In this document: one piece after another, positions 24,901 through 49,798 of the stretch | Layout: each line of letters starts with the position of its first letter | Position numbering within the stretch: position 1 is the stretch's first letter | NCBI RefSeq assembly: GCF_023343835.1 | Contig: NC_064433.1 | Location: 64,564,032-64,628,031, forward strand | Direction: 5' to 3' | DNA: 64,000 bases | Origin: Lagopus muta | Lineage: Eukaryota > Chordata > Aves > Galliformes > Phasianidae | Program-made: the position numbers and the translations under genes | The notes under the pieces: model-generated | What the model saw: only the letters and a program-made list of their open reading frames with translations | Told to the model about the DNA's origin: nothing | Databases searched by the model: none

Positions 24901-27716
24901 CTCATAAAATACATATTGAAATACTATGTGAAGTGAAGAAAATACACTCACAGCAAGAATTTATACAACTGCAACAGAATTCCTTGGCTTTTCCTAAGGA
25001 GGGGAAGAATGTAGAACCAGATGAAGGTAGGTGTGACCAAAAAAAAAAGTGAGTGCCGGTGCTGATTAGGAAAGCATGCTGAAGTAATGTTGGAGCATGT
25101 TTGAGCTTGATTGCTTTGTACTAAAGAAAATGCAGATTTGAAAGAACAGACCTTTACTTCTGTAAATTAAATGGTGTTCTAGCAGTTTTCGTAGAATCAT
25201 AGAATGGTTTGGGTTGGAAGGGACCTTTAAGATCATCAAGTTCCAACTCCCTGCTATAGGCAGGGACACCTCCATCTAGACCAGGTTGCTCAAAGCCTCA
25301 TCCAGCCTGGCCTTGAATGCCCCATTTGTAGGAGTTGAGGATTTATGGGCTATATTTACTTTACAAAATGCTATGAGACAGGCTTATTTTTCAAGAGAGT
25401 CACCTAAATATTGTGTGTAAAATATTTGTTCCTGTGGTGATTCAATAAAAGGATTTGATTCAGGAAAATTCAGAGAAAGCTGCTAGTGTGACTGGCTCAG
25501 CTCCAGATCTCATTTTTTTTTTGGTCCCAAATGAAATGAAAAGGTTTTATAGGTAATCTCTATATTTGGAAAATATTTTTTCCTATCTAATCAACCAGAT
25601 ATCTCAAATTATTTTCATTTCACTTCCTGTAATAAGACATTATTAGAATATCTTCTGTTGGTTATATTCTCAGGGCAATTTTTTCCCCTTTTTCAGTTCA
25701 GTGGCCTGTATATGTGGAATTAACTAATGGAAAAATTTATGGCTGCAATTTCATTGTCAGTGCAACTGGAGTTGTGCCAAATGTGAAACCATTTCTTGAT
25801 AGCAATAATGTAAGTATTTACTGATTTACTTCAAAGTTTGAGCTGTTTGGGTTTGGTGTTTTTTTTTTTTCCTTCTTTATTTGTACAGGAAAATGAGCTC
25901 TTTCAAATGGTTTATGCTTCTCTTGACGTGAAACATTGATGTACAGCATTTCAATATAAGGCTGGTATGCTGAATTCTGAAATGCAGTACTGATCTGTTC
26001 TGAAACACAGTGAGAAGAAAGTGTGGGTTGGTAAGAAATTCTACTTTTGCTAATTTTATTGCTCGTTTGAAGGGTTTGACAAGATTCAGGTAAGTTCAGC
26101 AGGGGGTTGGGTTGCATTATAATATGGCATGGTAATTCTGCATGTGTAAGTGATTGCAAAAGTACTTTGTTCTGATGCTCTTCAGGGAAATCTGTTATAT
26201 TCCCTTAAAAACAAAGTTCCCTTAAGATTGGGATGTTTGAATGTGTTTCTGCCTTTTAATCAGTCTTCTCTAATTGAGTCACATTAGATGAGCTTGAACA
26301 GTCATAAGTTGTTTACGCTGTATTAGCTTTTCTCTGTTGTTAAATGGAGTCCATAAGAGCACCTTGCTGAGTATGAATCCCTATCTTCAAATGATTAAGT
26401 AGAAATTTTAAAGGAGAGTCTGCAATTAAAAAGTAGCAAATGAGGCGACCACCTAAGATAGATAAAGAAAATTACTCAGTTAAAATTACTGTTATTCTTC
26501 TGTGCTGAGCTGTGCAAATCCTTAAGTTTGCTATAGGTGAAGATGGAGGCCTTAAAGTAGACAAACACATGCACACATCCCTGCCAGACATCTATGCAGC
26601 TGGGGATATCTGCAGTGCGGCGTGGGAACACAGCCCTGTGTGGCATCAGGTAAAACAAACGGTACAGCTGTGTGCTCAGTAGTAATCTGTGAAGTAAAAT
26701 ACACAGTTCCTTAGATGTGAGGAAAAGCATTATTGAGAGGAAACCATTGGGTTAGTAGATAATCCTGGGTGTGCTGATAACAGATAACTTTATCTATGTG
26801 GCTAAAAGCCAAGTTGTTCATCTTTCTATGAAGAAAATACGCTCTGTGCTTTCATTGCATGCCGACAAGTATCGTGTACCTTCCCTTTTCAGATGAGACT
26901 GTGGACTCAAGCTAGGCAGATGGGATGGTATGCAGCAAAATGCATGGCAGCAGATGCTTTGGGGGAGTCTGTTGATCAAGATTTCTGCTTTGAATTGTTT
27001 GCTCATGTAACAAAATTCTTCAACTACAAGGTAAGTGTATCTGTTTTTAATCACTGAGTAACATGCATTGCTTGTTTACATTCAATTGCTAATGCTGAAC
27101 AGTTGGTTTAATATTGATGAAACAGTGTTCTCTGTATAATTAAGATTTTCTCTGTTCATGCTGGCTGAATGCTGAAACTGAAAGGGACAAAGGTATCCGT
27201 TTTATTTCATTAAGATTCTGTTCATGAAGAAATTCAATACAATCAAGCATGGGAATTAGCTCATTATTGCTTTTACTATCATATTTCAAGGTGAAGGTTT
27301 TTAATTACACTGTGGCTCCCAGAACCAATGGAAGGCAGACTTTCTTTTTACTGTTGGGGCAAATCCCTGTTTACATCTTTCTTTTGAAGCTTAGAATGTT
27401 AATGGTGAGAACACTAAAAGCCGCTGCAATGTTCTTATGAGTGGTTTTTCTTTTTTCCTTCTGCTAGGTGGTGGTTTTGGGAAAATTCAATGCTCAAGGC
27501 TTGGGTTTAGACCATGAACTAATGCTGAGATGTACCAAGGGACAAGAGTATGTTAAAGTGGTGATGCAGAATGGACGAATGATGGGAGCAGTGCTGATCG
27601 GTGAAACGGACTTGGAAGAAACTTTTGAGAACTTGATTTTAAATCAAATGGACCTTTCAGCTTATGGTGAAGATCTCCTGAATCCAGATATTGATATAGA
27701 AGATTATTTTGATTGA
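12795..27716 (+). CDS. PYROXD1: PYROXD1, pyridine nucleotide-disulphide oxidoreductase domain protein 1 (12 coding exons)
   Basis: Exons: 12795-12875, 15341-15421, 18282-18401, 20335-20463, 21518-21591, 22587-22747, 23390-23490, 24897-25026, 25697-25809, 26527-26649, 26893-27030, 27468-27716. All have AG/GT borders and joining phases, and give 499 residues against about 500 in human. Visible motifs are the N-terminal FAD Rossmann loop GGGIAG (16-21), CAGAKP (112-117), a second nucleotide-binding loop GNGGIA (153-158), and the FAD-contacting IYAAGDIC (352-359). The CxxC redox dithiol of classical family members is not seen. Known for the family: an NAD(P)H-dependent flavoprotein that guards the RTCB tRNA ligase complex against oxidation; human mutations cause myopathy. 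The start is the first ATG in a CpG island. The frame is intact, so the gene looks functional. Identification is by recalled similarity to the human protein. Confidence 0.97.
13206..13282 (+). repeat. CR1 3' end, forward, in PYROXD1 intron 1
   Basis: GATGATCTTTGAGGTCCTTT, then CCATTCTGTGATTCTGT, the typical 3' terminus. Confidence 0.85.
13347..13592 (-). repeat. CR1, reverse, in PYROXD1 intron 1
   Basis: ATGGAATCACAAAGTTGCAG, GGTTGGAAGGGTTCTCTAGA, CACAGGTAGACATCCAGACA, then CTGAGCAGCCTGTTCCTGTA. It has the same subfamily signature as 44669-44945 and is more diverged. Confidence 0.88.
15341..15421 (+). CDS. PYROXD1: PYROXD1 coding exon 2
   Basis: Residues 28-54. The acceptor is tttacaag and the donor gtaaga, phase 0 at both ends. 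It contains the conserved [13 protein letters not shown] stretch that continues the FAD domain. Confidence 0.95.
16372..17145 (+). repeat. CR1 LINE, forward, 5' truncated, in PYROXD1 intron 2
   Basis: An open stretch at 16377-16805 encodes the CR1 ORF2 C-terminus ([60 protein letters not shown]). The element then runs through [17 protein letters not shown] and ends at CCATTCTATGATTCTGA. It is among the better-preserved copies here. Confidence 0.95.
17937..18000. repeat. (TA)n-rich block, in PYROXD1 intron 2
   Basis: Alternating TA runs are interrupted by AAA/TTTT spacers, making an almost fully self-complementary stretch. Confidence 0.92.
18199..18220. repeat. Poly(T) run upstream of PYROXD1 exon 3
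   Basis: Twenty-two T residues about 60 bases before the exon 3 acceptor, adding to its pyrimidine-rich approach. Confidence 0.9.
18282..18401 (+). CDS. PYROXD1: PYROXD1 coding exon 3
   Basis: Residues 55-94, with the acceptor after cttccag and a gtaaga donor, phase 0. It encodes the LEEFDVEEQ region, closely like the human protein. Confidence 0.95.
18575..18800 (+). repeat. Unnamed interspersed repeat copy A, possibly LTR-derived (PYROXD1 intron 3)
   Basis: Shares ordered blocks with 23962-24180: GTGACTGGAAGAG, GAGCCAGGAT/GAGCCTGACT, CAGACCTCGT/TAGACCCCAT, GGTCTCTTACTGGAGATCCC and CCTGC. The family is not identified. Limits are approximate. Confidence 0.45.
20335..20463 (+). CDS. PYROXD1: PYROXD1 coding exon 4
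   Basis: Residues 95-137, from acceptor acag to donor gtaaat. It contains [15 protein letters not shown], the ATG-like motif that links the FAD and NAD domains. Confidence 0.95.
21518..21591 (+). CDS. PYROXD1: PYROXD1 coding exon 5
   Basis: Residues 138-162, the last codon (Val) being split 2+1 with exon 6. It carries the NAD(P)H-binding strand and loop [12 protein letters not shown]. The acceptor is gacacag and the donor gtaagt. Confidence 0.95.
22100..22168 (+). repeat. CR1 3' tail, forward, in PYROXD1 intron 5
   Basis: GGTTGGACTTGATGATCTTG, AAGGTCTTCCAGCC and GATGCTATGATTCTGTA match the CR1 3' end. Confidence 0.85.
22587..22747 (+). CDS. PYROXD1: PYROXD1 coding exon 6
   Basis: Completes Val162 and runs to the first base of codon 216. 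It contains [20 protein letters not shown], which is nearly invariant with human. The acceptor is ctcacag and the donor gtattg. Confidence 0.95.
22978..23214 (+). repeat. CR1 3' region, forward, in PYROXD1 intron 6
   Basis: AGGAAGAAGTTTTTTACACA, GTGGAACAGGTTGCCCAAGG and GGCGACCCTGCACATAGCAG, ending at CCATTCTATGGTTCTATGAT. It is close in sequence to 513-612, so both are of the same subfamily. Confidence 0.93.
23390..23490 (+). CDS. PYROXD1: PYROXD1 coding exon 7
   Basis: Residues 216-249. It starts with a lysine-, glutamate- and alanine-rich linker (EKKERAAAA) and ends with the conserved [11 protein letters not shown] segment. The acceptor is gtcatcag and the donor gtatgt. Confidence 0.95.
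23962..24390 (+). repeat. Unnamed interspersed repeat copy B, possibly LTR-derived (PYROXD1 intron 7)
   Basis: Related to 18575-18800 over about 180 bases (GTGACTGGAAGAGTAGAGCC, GGATCTCTTTCTGGAGATTC). It ends near an AATAAA at about 24377-24382. The assignment as LTR-like is inference. Confidence 0.4.
24420..24720 (+). mobile_element. Candidate solo LTR fragment (PYROXD1 intron 7)
   Basis: A TATA-like CATATATATA at about 24539-24548 is followed 14 bases later by AATAAA at 24562-24567 and then a U5-like stretch, the spacing seen in avian retroviral LTRs. No internal retroviral sequence is seen, and the ends are not defined. Confidence 0.4.
24789..24825. repeat. Perfect 14-bp inverted repeat
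   Basis: Arms TTTAGTAACACCTC (24789-24802) and GAGGTGTTACTAAA (24812-24825) are separated by a 9-base loop. It lies 71 bases upstream of PYROXD1 exon 8. Confidence 0.9.
24897..25026 (+). CDS. PYROXD1: PYROXD1 coding exon 8
   Basis: Residue 250 to the first base of codon 293. It is the least conserved exon; [16 protein letters not shown] anchors the homology. The acceptor is ctttag and the donor gtaggt. Confidence 0.93.
25192..25322 (-). repeat. CR1 3' end, reverse, in PYROXD1 intron 8
   Basis: GTAGAATCATAGAATGGTTT, GGTTGGAAGGGACCTTTAAG, ATCATCAAGTTCCAACTCCC, CATCCAGCCTGGCCTTGAAT. Confidence 0.92.
25697..25809 (+). CDS. PYROXD1: PYROXD1 coding exon 9
   Basis: Residues 293-330, with [15 protein letters not shown] and [11 protein letters not shown], the end of the NAD domain. 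The acceptor is tttttcag and the donor gtaagt. Confidence 0.95.
26527..26649 (+). CDS. PYROXD1: PYROXD1 coding exon 10
   Basis: Residues 331-371, with the second FAD motif IYAAGDIC (Gly356-Asp357). I chose the acceptor at cttaag because the next AG, ctatag at 26535-26536, would remove conserved residues and break phase. Confidence 0.93.
26893..27030 (+). CDS. PYROXD1: PYROXD1 coding exon 11
   Basis: Residues 372-417, containing [18 protein letters not shown] and [14 protein letters not shown]. The acceptor is cttttcag and the donor gtaagt, phase 0 at both ends. Confidence 0.95.
27468..27716 (+). CDS. PYROXD1: PYROXD1 coding exon 12 and stop
   Basis: Residues 418-499 and TGA at 27714-27716. 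It encodes the C-terminal dimerisation-like region ([27 protein letters not shown]) and the acidic tail IDIEDYFD shared with human. The acceptor is ctgctag. Confidence 0.96.
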   Translation: MVVLGKFNAQGLGLDHELMLRCTKGQEYVKVVMQNGRMMGAVLIGETDLEETFENLILNQMDLSAYGEDLLNPDIDIEDYFD

Positions 27717-28060
27717 ATGAAAACCAATTTCTATTTTGTATACAGTTTTAATACTATTTGTCTTCTGAAATGTCTTCTGGGGTTTACCAGAAAACAGGGA
27801 GAAGCGCGATTCTTTATTGAGATCTTAGAGTTGATGTCAAATTAGTAGAAGGCAAATAAGGTAGATCTGTGTAGAAATGCAGCAGTAAAAGCAAGCTGAT
27901 TAATGTTAGCAGTGATTTGATCTAGATTAGATGAGAATATGGAAGCAGGGCTATTGTATTCCTGAAAAGCAGGCTTTGCTGTGCTGTTAAGATAGCACTG
28001 CATTCAGTTCAGGGTGGTCTTCACTGTTAGAAAGAATGTAAATAAAGCACTACATAATGC
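27717..28060 (+). other. PYROXD1: PYROXD1 3' UTR with candidate poly(A) signal
   Basis: Non-coding sequence after the stop. The first canonical AATAAA is at 28041-28046, about 325 bases after the stop. A second AATAAA at 29269-29274 could serve a longer form. The end point is an estimate. Confidence 0.5.
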
Positions 28061-30618
28061 ATGTTAAATCCAGTGCCTTCCTACTGGGGGAAGAGCCATG
28101 TGTAATGTTCTACAATCCATTCCATTTGCATCCTTCTGCTGCTAATAACTTCAAGGACTTGGCTCAGGTTCTAAGTCTCCTGTTCCAGCTAACAGCACCA
28201 TCACTTTCAAGCTGGCACTTAAAGCTTTTGCCATCTGCAATGTAGTTTGCAAATACAGAACAAACTGGATGCTTTATGTTTGTTTCAGGTATTGTGGTAA
28301 AGCTGAACTGATGCCATCCTGTGTGATTTTCAACAGGAGCAGTGTGAAGCCACTCCAAAGAAGGGTTGGCACAACACCACTGGTGGCTGTCACCTGCAGA
28401 GATCTTATCAGATATGTAGAGCAGACTGCTGGATGTATCTTATTAGGTAGATGGTACTGGGTGCCATTCTGAGTGCTGGAAAGAGAGTGGCCCTGTGCAC
28501 AAAGCTGATATTGGAAGTTTTGCATTTTCAATACCAATTGTTTTGCTGTGTGTTTTGAAGATTTTTCTTAAGCTTTTCTGTGATTTCCATTATGCTGATG
28601 GGGTTCAAGCAGAGAACTATTGCAGTCAGATAAAGAAGTCATTCAGGAGGTTCTTTGTCCTTGCAGCTTTCTGCCCTCTCCTTGCTTATGATCATGTGTG
28701 TTGGTTCCAGGAAGGAATTTCTGGAGGTAAGAAATTCAAATTTGACTTTTGGTCACTAATATAAGCCCCCTTCCTGCAACTTAGCAGAATGTTTTAAGAT
28801 TTATTTTTTTATTTAAATTATTTTAAATATAAGTCTTGAATTATAACACACTTCCTGGATGTATGTTTAGTTATGGAAGATGTACTGTAGTCATCATGAT
28901 ACATATGCATGGGTTTGCATATGTTACTTTCTTTGTGACAAGTAATAATAATTACACTAAGTGCCTCATTTCCTAGTGATAAAATCCAACTATTTAAGCT
29001 ATTCCTTCGCATTGTCTTTGTATTCATGGACACAAATTGTTTCATACTTGATTTTGATCTGCAGTTGAGTTACTATTTAGGATTGAACTATGAGTATTTC
29101 TTTGTACAAAGTTGGCATTATATGCTGGGACTTCTCCCAGAAAACTACTCTAATTATTTTGAAGAGAATGACTGTTTAATTAAATGAATTAATTCTATTT
29201 TTGGCAAAGCTTTCAATTTATTGATGCATGAAAACTCTAAGCTTCAGTCATGGAGTTCTATCAGAAAAATAAAGCTGAAGAGCTTTACTTGAGTAACATG
29301 GAGTATTTTTTGTGTGTGGAATTTGAAGTTGATACACAGCTGAGTGCCTACAAAAACGTAGCAGATCAAGCATTCAAACACATATGTGCCTAACTAGCTC
29401 TTGCAGTCAGTAGTAGCTGTGTCTTTCCCCCTGTGGTAGCACAGTTACCTTCTTCTGACAATACTGGTGTACGTGTGCGTCTAAGGAAGCCAACTTTTTA
29501 TGTGCAGTAGAAATACATACATTCTTCTGGCATCTGCAGCTCCTCTGTGAAGGAAGCAAAAAGATCCTGTAGCTAAAGATTTCCTCAAATCCATAGGGAT
29601 TGCTGAGGAGAGATCATGACCCATAAAAAATGCCACAGTTGAGCCAGGAGGGTGGTACAGGTCACTGCATTCCCATGTTAACAGTGAAGTTAGGCTTGAA
29701 AAGAGAGAGGCTTCCTGGCACTCAATTATATAACAAAGAAGGTAGAGTTAAGCAAATAGAACAATACTGTCACACTTTAAATAATCAAATTCAGAAGATT
29801 GCTATATAAACACATCATTCAGGACTGAGGAAAGTAGAAATGGAAAGAAAACTTGTAGTAACCCCACCGCTGCAGAAAGAACTGAAGCTCTTAACATACC
29901 CCAGCATTTGTGGGTGCTAAAAAGCATCAGCTTTTTTTCTTCAAGAGCTATTTCATGTCTGTGAAACAATGCTAAGCTACAGATTTTGCTCCTTGTTTGG
30001 AAAGGAGTATTACTTTCCTCATCTTCACTTACTGTATGAAAATGAACCTTCCCAAAATTTATGGTAATTAGTCAGATGTAAATAGTTATATAGCAAGAAT
30101 GTTGTGTTTAACAGCAGCTCCTCCATAAAGCTTTGGTGAAATAGATTTAAATCATTTGTTAGGAAGCTGCACATCTTTTTCAGCTAATTTTACTTAGTAG
30201 GTGGCAAAGCTTTTGCTGATAACAGTTTAAGGATAGGGTTTGTTTAGTAAGAAAGAGGTTGCAAATGCTATGACTAGCTTTATAAGGAAAGAGCTCTAAA
30301 GGAGAAGTTAAGCTGAATGTTGTTTTCAAACCAGATATTGCTGGTGGTAACAATGTACTGTGCAGTGACCACTTGCATTTAAGACTAGCAGAAAAACAGA
30401 AATTTGTGATCAAAGCTGCAAGCACAGTTCAGCCTAAGGCATAAAAGCTTGTGAAAGGCTAACTGCTGTAGGTTCCCTTAAATAAAGGTAAGAGAAGAAT
30501 GGTCATTTGGTTCTAGGTTGAGTTCAGTCTCAAAGGAGTTGATGAAAGTAATATCCTGGTTATTGAGTTTATCCAGCAGCAATTTGTAATCCTGATACTA
30601 GCGAGTTGATGTATGAGG
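28061..30618. other. Intergenic region between PYROXD1 and a mariner-like copy
   Basis: AT-rich with no recognised repeat or exon, apart from the optional AATAAA at 29269. It may include extended PYROXD1 3' UTR. Confidence 0.5.
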
Positions 30619-31121
30619 ACTGCTGTCAAAGTAAAGCTTCCTGTTGGCCTACAATGTCAGAGACAGATATTGGTGGGATGGCAGTGAAAGTTGAACCTTC
30701 CCCCCAATATTCTGTTACATTTTGTTCCAGTGTGACAGATGGAAGCATCTGACACAGAAGTGCATGTGAAGCCAAGGTGTGTCACTGAATTCCACCACGT
30801 GGAAAAAAATGGTATCCACTGACATCTGTTGATGCTTGCTGAATGTTTACAGAGACCAAACAAGGCTGTGAGCATAGGGACATAGTGGGTGGTGCATTTC
30901 AGCAACGGCAACAGCGGGTCACAGGGGCTGGTGCAGTTTTCACAAGCATGGCATTCAGGTTCTGGTTCAGTGCTGGAGAAAAGGAATAGCTAATTGTGGG
31001 GACTGTGTTGGAAAAGTGTTTTGTAGCTGAGAATTTGCGCTATCAAACAGTGTTAGTGTGCTCTTTGTATCTATCGTGATTCTCTTTAAAATAAACACTA
31101 GGCATTACTTTTGGAGCACCC
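30619..31121 (-). mobile_element. Short mariner-like (Galluhop-type) DNA element, copy A
   Basis: The right end is ATTACTTTTGGAGCACCC followed by TA. The left end is a degraded TGCTGTCAAAGTAAAGC. The body is the reverse complement of 40402-40944 over its whole length, with matches such as GATATTGGTGGGATGG/GGCAGCTGAAGTTGAAC and TGTGTCACTGAATTCCACCA. At about 0.5 kb it is too short for a full mariner transposase. It is older than copy B. Confidence 0.75.
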
Positions 31122-31227
31122 TACATTAGGTCAATGTACATTTATGTTCTAGTTTCTGAGAAGGGGGAAATCCAGAGCCCTTAATCAAGGAATGGACTAA
31201 ACTTCACTTGAAAAAAGCTGAGTGCTA

Positions 31228-32664
31228 AGGTTTATAACCTGGTGGGGGCATAACATTTACTTATCTGCTCAGGTGCAGTCCACCAGGTGACTGAAAAACC
31301 CATTTTTAAGTAGGGGAGAAGAAAGGATAACCCAGGGAAATACCAACCTGTTAGCTTCACCTCTGTGCCAGGGAAGATCATGGAACAGATCCTCCTGGAA
31401 GCCATGCTAAGGCACATGGAGGAGATGGAGATTATATAGGATAATCAGCATGGCTTCACTAAGGGTAGGTCCTGCCTGAGCACCCTTATGGCTTTTTCTG
31501 GTGGCGTAACTGACTCAGTGGACAAGGAAAGAGCCAGTGGTGTCATCTGTCTGGACTGCAGTAAGGCCTTTGACAAGGTCCTCCAAAACATCCTTCTTTC
31601 CAACTTGGAAAGAATTTGACGGGTGAGGAACTGGTTCTGAGATTGTACCCAGAGAGTGGTGGTCAGTGGCTCAGTGTCCAGATGGAGCTGGATGATGAGT
31701 GGTGTCCTGCAGGGGTCTGTGCTGAGGCTGGTTCTTTTTAACATCTTCTCAGTGTCATCAGCAGGGGCATCAAGTGCATGCTCAGCAAGTTTGTAGATGA
31801 CACCAAGCTGTGAGGTGCAGTTGACATGCCTGAGGGATGGGATGCCATTCTGAGAAACTCAAGCAGTGGGCCCAGGTGATCCTCATGAGGTTCAACAAAT
31901 CCAATTACAAGCTGTTGCACCTGAGTTGTGGTAACCTCTGCCACCAGTACAGGCTGGGGGATGTGAGGATAGAGTGGAGGCTCTGGCAGATGCTGAGATG
32001 GGCATGAGCTAGCAATGTGCCCTCACAGCCCAGAAAGCCAGCTGTATCCTGGGCTGCATCATAAGAATCATGGCCAGCAGGGTGAGGGAAGTGATTCTGC
32101 CCCCCTGCATTGGTGAGACCTCAGCTGCAATATTGATTCTAGATGTGGAGTTCTCATTACAGAACATAAACCTGTAGGGGTTTGTCGAGGAAGGGGCCAC
32201 AAAAACGATCCAAGGGATGGAATGCCTCCCCCATGAGGTCAGGCAGAAAGAGATGGGGCTATTCAGCCTGGGGAAGAGAAGGCTTAGGAGAGACTGATAG
32301 ATACCGAAAGGCCTCTAAAGGGGGGTTATAAGAAAAAAAGGGACAGACTCTTTAGCAAGATCTGTTGGAACAGGACAAGGGGAAATGGTTTCAAACTAAA
32401 AGACAGGAGATTTAGATTAGATGAAAGGAAGAAGCTTTTTGGTGTTTTTTATTCTTCCCCCCCCACAGTAATGGTGGTGAAGGACTCAACAGGTTGTTCA
32501 GAGAGGTGGTGGATGTCCTTGCCCTGGAGACATTCAAGGTCAGGCTGGAACAGACTCTGAGCAACTTGATTGAGGTGGAGCTGTCTCTGTTCAGTGCAGG
32601 GGAGTTGAACTACTTTAAAAGGGTCCCTTCCAACTCAAACAATTCTGGATTCTATGATTCGACT
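31228..32664 (+). repeat. Long 5'-truncated CR1 LINE, forward, between PYROXD1 and RECQL
   Basis: About 1.4 kb with reverse-transcriptase-coding relics (translated pieces such as [29 protein letters not shown] and VLQGSVLRLVLF, with frame breaks), then the ORF2 C-terminus. It ends at AACAATTCTGGATTCTATGA. It is the longest LINE in the window and not coding-competent. Confidence 0.92.
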
Positions 32665-33109
32665 TCTCAGTCATTATCTCTAAGCGAACATTCTAGTTTA
32701 CATGCTTACTGAAGCTCTTAAAAACTTTGAAACAAAGCAGTAATCTTCCAATAAATACAGGGTGTAGTTCTTTAACAGTAGCTGCAGAACAGAGAGGATC
32801 AGTACAATCCTTTGTGATACGATAGCTGGAGTTCTGGGTTCATTTTTAGACTTCCTTGTTAAAGAAACTGATGCAATATACTGAGTCCAGCAAAATGCTT
32901 CTAAACTTTCTTGTGGCTTGAAGATAACTGGATTTGTTCCACATTAAGAAAAAGGCTGGATGGCATGGGAGTGTTGTCATCTTGTCTTTAACTGTCTCCT
33001 GGTAGAGCACAGTATGAGGTCCAGCTTGAGCACAGTAAGAGGTAGGACATGAGGCAAGAGACAAGTCACAATAGGAAATAAAAGCTCTAAGAAATTTCCG
33101 TTTTTGTTT
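32665..33109. other. Intergenic spacer, nothing recognised
   Basis: Lies between the CR1 and the probable end of the RECQL transcript. No distinct feature seen. Confidence 0.45.
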
Positions 33110-33623
33110 TTTATTTGTCGTTGTTATGAGCTGGTAAAACACCACAACAAGTGCTGAGAAGGGTTGTGATATCTCTGTCCTGGGGGAGCAACGAAACTCA
33201 GTGAGATGTAGCCCAGAGCACGCTGTTCTTAGAGAACTGAATTTGAGCAGTGAAGTTGCGTTGGACAAGCTGAAGTCCCCTTCTAACATGTGTGATTCTG
33301 CAACATTTACTATAGTTGTTATTACCAGCTACATTTTCTGAAGAGTTAAGAAAGGCAACATGATCAATATTTATATATTATAGTTGTCACTGTATTGTAA
33401 GATACACACCTGTTATTTGATATCAAGCATTCTTCTCTTGACCAGAAGATCTTTGCTAGATTTGAGGATTTTAAAGATACTTGGTTCCCTTTTTCTAACT
33501 TAAATTATTTTTAAAAAAATCATATACAAAACTCGGTTACTAAAATACAAAGTGAGCTTACATGCTGGACTGTCCATGGAGAGGTAAACATCATAATGAG
33601 ATCCTAAATGCAGTCTGTGTTAC
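33110..33623 (-). other. RECQL: RECQL 3' UTR, estimated
   Basis: Non-coding sequence after the RECQL stop. The first canonical poly(A) signal I see on the minus strand is TTTATT (AATAAA in reverse) at 33110-33115. The true 3' end could differ. Confidence 0.35.
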
Positions 33624-47938
<14,315 letters not shown>

Positions 47939-48751
47939 CTGATGACAAAAACAAGGCAGAGGCAAAAATATTAATACGAATAACGTATTTCACATGTTGA
48001 TTGAGAACAATCAAAATTAAACACAAACCAAGAGCATCTAGAGAAAAAGACAGCACGCTAAACCCACTGGTAAGATTACAACATCTTAATTTTTGTATGT
48101 ACCATGTAAAAATTTTTCACAATGCTTAATGAGGTATTTCATATACTAGCAGGCTGTATGAAAGCACTTATGTACTCTACATTGTCACCTCTGATACAGT
48201 GTATGAGATATGCAACACTTGCACTGGCTACACTGATTAATAGAGAAAAAGTACATCACAATCTTATGTTTCAGAAGTGGATTTTCTCTAGAGAAGTACT
48301 TGCCATCATTTTCTTTTCTGCAGATACAGGTTGGGAAATGAAAATTGCATCTGCCTGATAATGAAGCTGAAAGAGTTACAATGAACACAGAAGTACTCCA
48401 GCTAGTTTCAGTGTGAGCTCAGTGTTAAAACATTTTTAGTAGACTGCATTTACACATAAGAATCAACTTTAACCTCACAAAGCAAAAGTCTTCTGAAGAT
48501 GGAAATAGAGACATTAGCAGGAATGTTTCATGCTATGTTTTATGCACTCACATCTTATCTTTTGTGCAGATCCAGAGCATTTGCTAAATGTCAAGGTTTG
48601 AACATGGAGGACAAAAGCTTTCTGTGAACACAAGCCATTCTTCAAATCTGAAAGAGCTGAAGCAAACAATCCCCAAATGCCTGACTCAGATAAGCGAAAC
48701 TTCGGCAGGAATTTGTCTATACATCCTTATGTGCCTCTATGTGAATTACAG

Positions 48752-49320
48752 CTTGTATTATTAGGAATGGTGCAGCGAGCAGGACTAGGGAAGTAATCCT
48801 GCCCCTGTGCTTGGCACTGGTGAGGCCACACTTTCAGTACTGTATTCAGTTTGTGCACCTCAGTACAGAAAGGACATTGAGGTGCTGGAGCAGGTTCAAA
48901 GAAGGGCAACAAGGCTTGTGAAGGGGCAGCTGAACAAACTGGGGTCATTTAGTCTGAGGAAAAGGAGGCTGAGGGGAGACTTGCTGCTCTCTTCCAATAT
49001 CAGCAAGAGCAGGGTTAGTCTCTTCTCACTGGTGACAGGACGAGGGGAAATGGCCTCAAGTTGTGCCAGGGTAAGTTTAGGTTGGATATCAGGAAAAACT
49101 TCTTTACAGAAAGGGTTGTGAAGGTCGTGTTGGAACAGGCTCCCCAGGGAGGTGGTTGAATCAGCACCCATGGATGTGTTTACAAACAGTTTGGATGTGG
49201 TGCTCAGGTACGTGATTTAGCAGAAGGCTGTTAGAGTTAGGGTAGTATGGGTAAGTTGTGGTTGGACTCGATGATTTTCAAGGTCTTTTCCAGCCTGAGC
49301 AATTATATGATTCTATGGGC
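48752..49320 (+). repeat. CR1 LINE, forward, upstream of the RECQL exon at 47741
   Basis: ORF2 C-terminus relics ([34 protein letters not shown]) then the 3' UTR, ending at GCAATTATATGATTCTATGG. It is antisense to RECQL. Confidence 0.94.
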
Positions 49321-49732
49321 TGTGCTCTAGAACTCAACCCCATAAAACGAAAAAGTAATAACACAGTATGTCAATCATGTACCATCATTTTCAAGCCAGG
49401 CTAAAAAAGCATAAAAAATATTTTTTCTTTTTCCTCCAAAATACTAGGCTTGGTCCAAACATAGCAGATATGATGAATTGCTTACAGGAAAAAAAATGTT
49501 TCACATGCAAAAAGCTTTACAAATGGCACAAAATCAGGATATTTGTCTTTCAAAAAGTCCACTGTTACTCAGCAGGAAGGAGCTGAAAGTGTTTTATAAT
49601 ACAAAGCTTATTTTCAATACACTTAAAGCTAAGTACTTCCCTTGGAAAATCAACTTCAATTTTAGTTTTTATTCCAAGAAACAAAAACATTATGCAGTTT
49701 AAAAACAAGAAACCAACAAAAAACACAAACAT

Positions 49733-49798
49733 GGCAGGGTGGTTGGACCAGATCATCTTGAAAGGTCCCTTCCCAAACTATTCTATTACTCTATGAAG
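49733..49798 (+). repeat. CR1 3' tail, forward
   Basis: GCAGGGTGGTTGGACCAGAT, CTTGAAAGGTCCCTTCC and CTATTCTATTACTCTATGA, a short 3' terminus. Confidence 0.85.
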
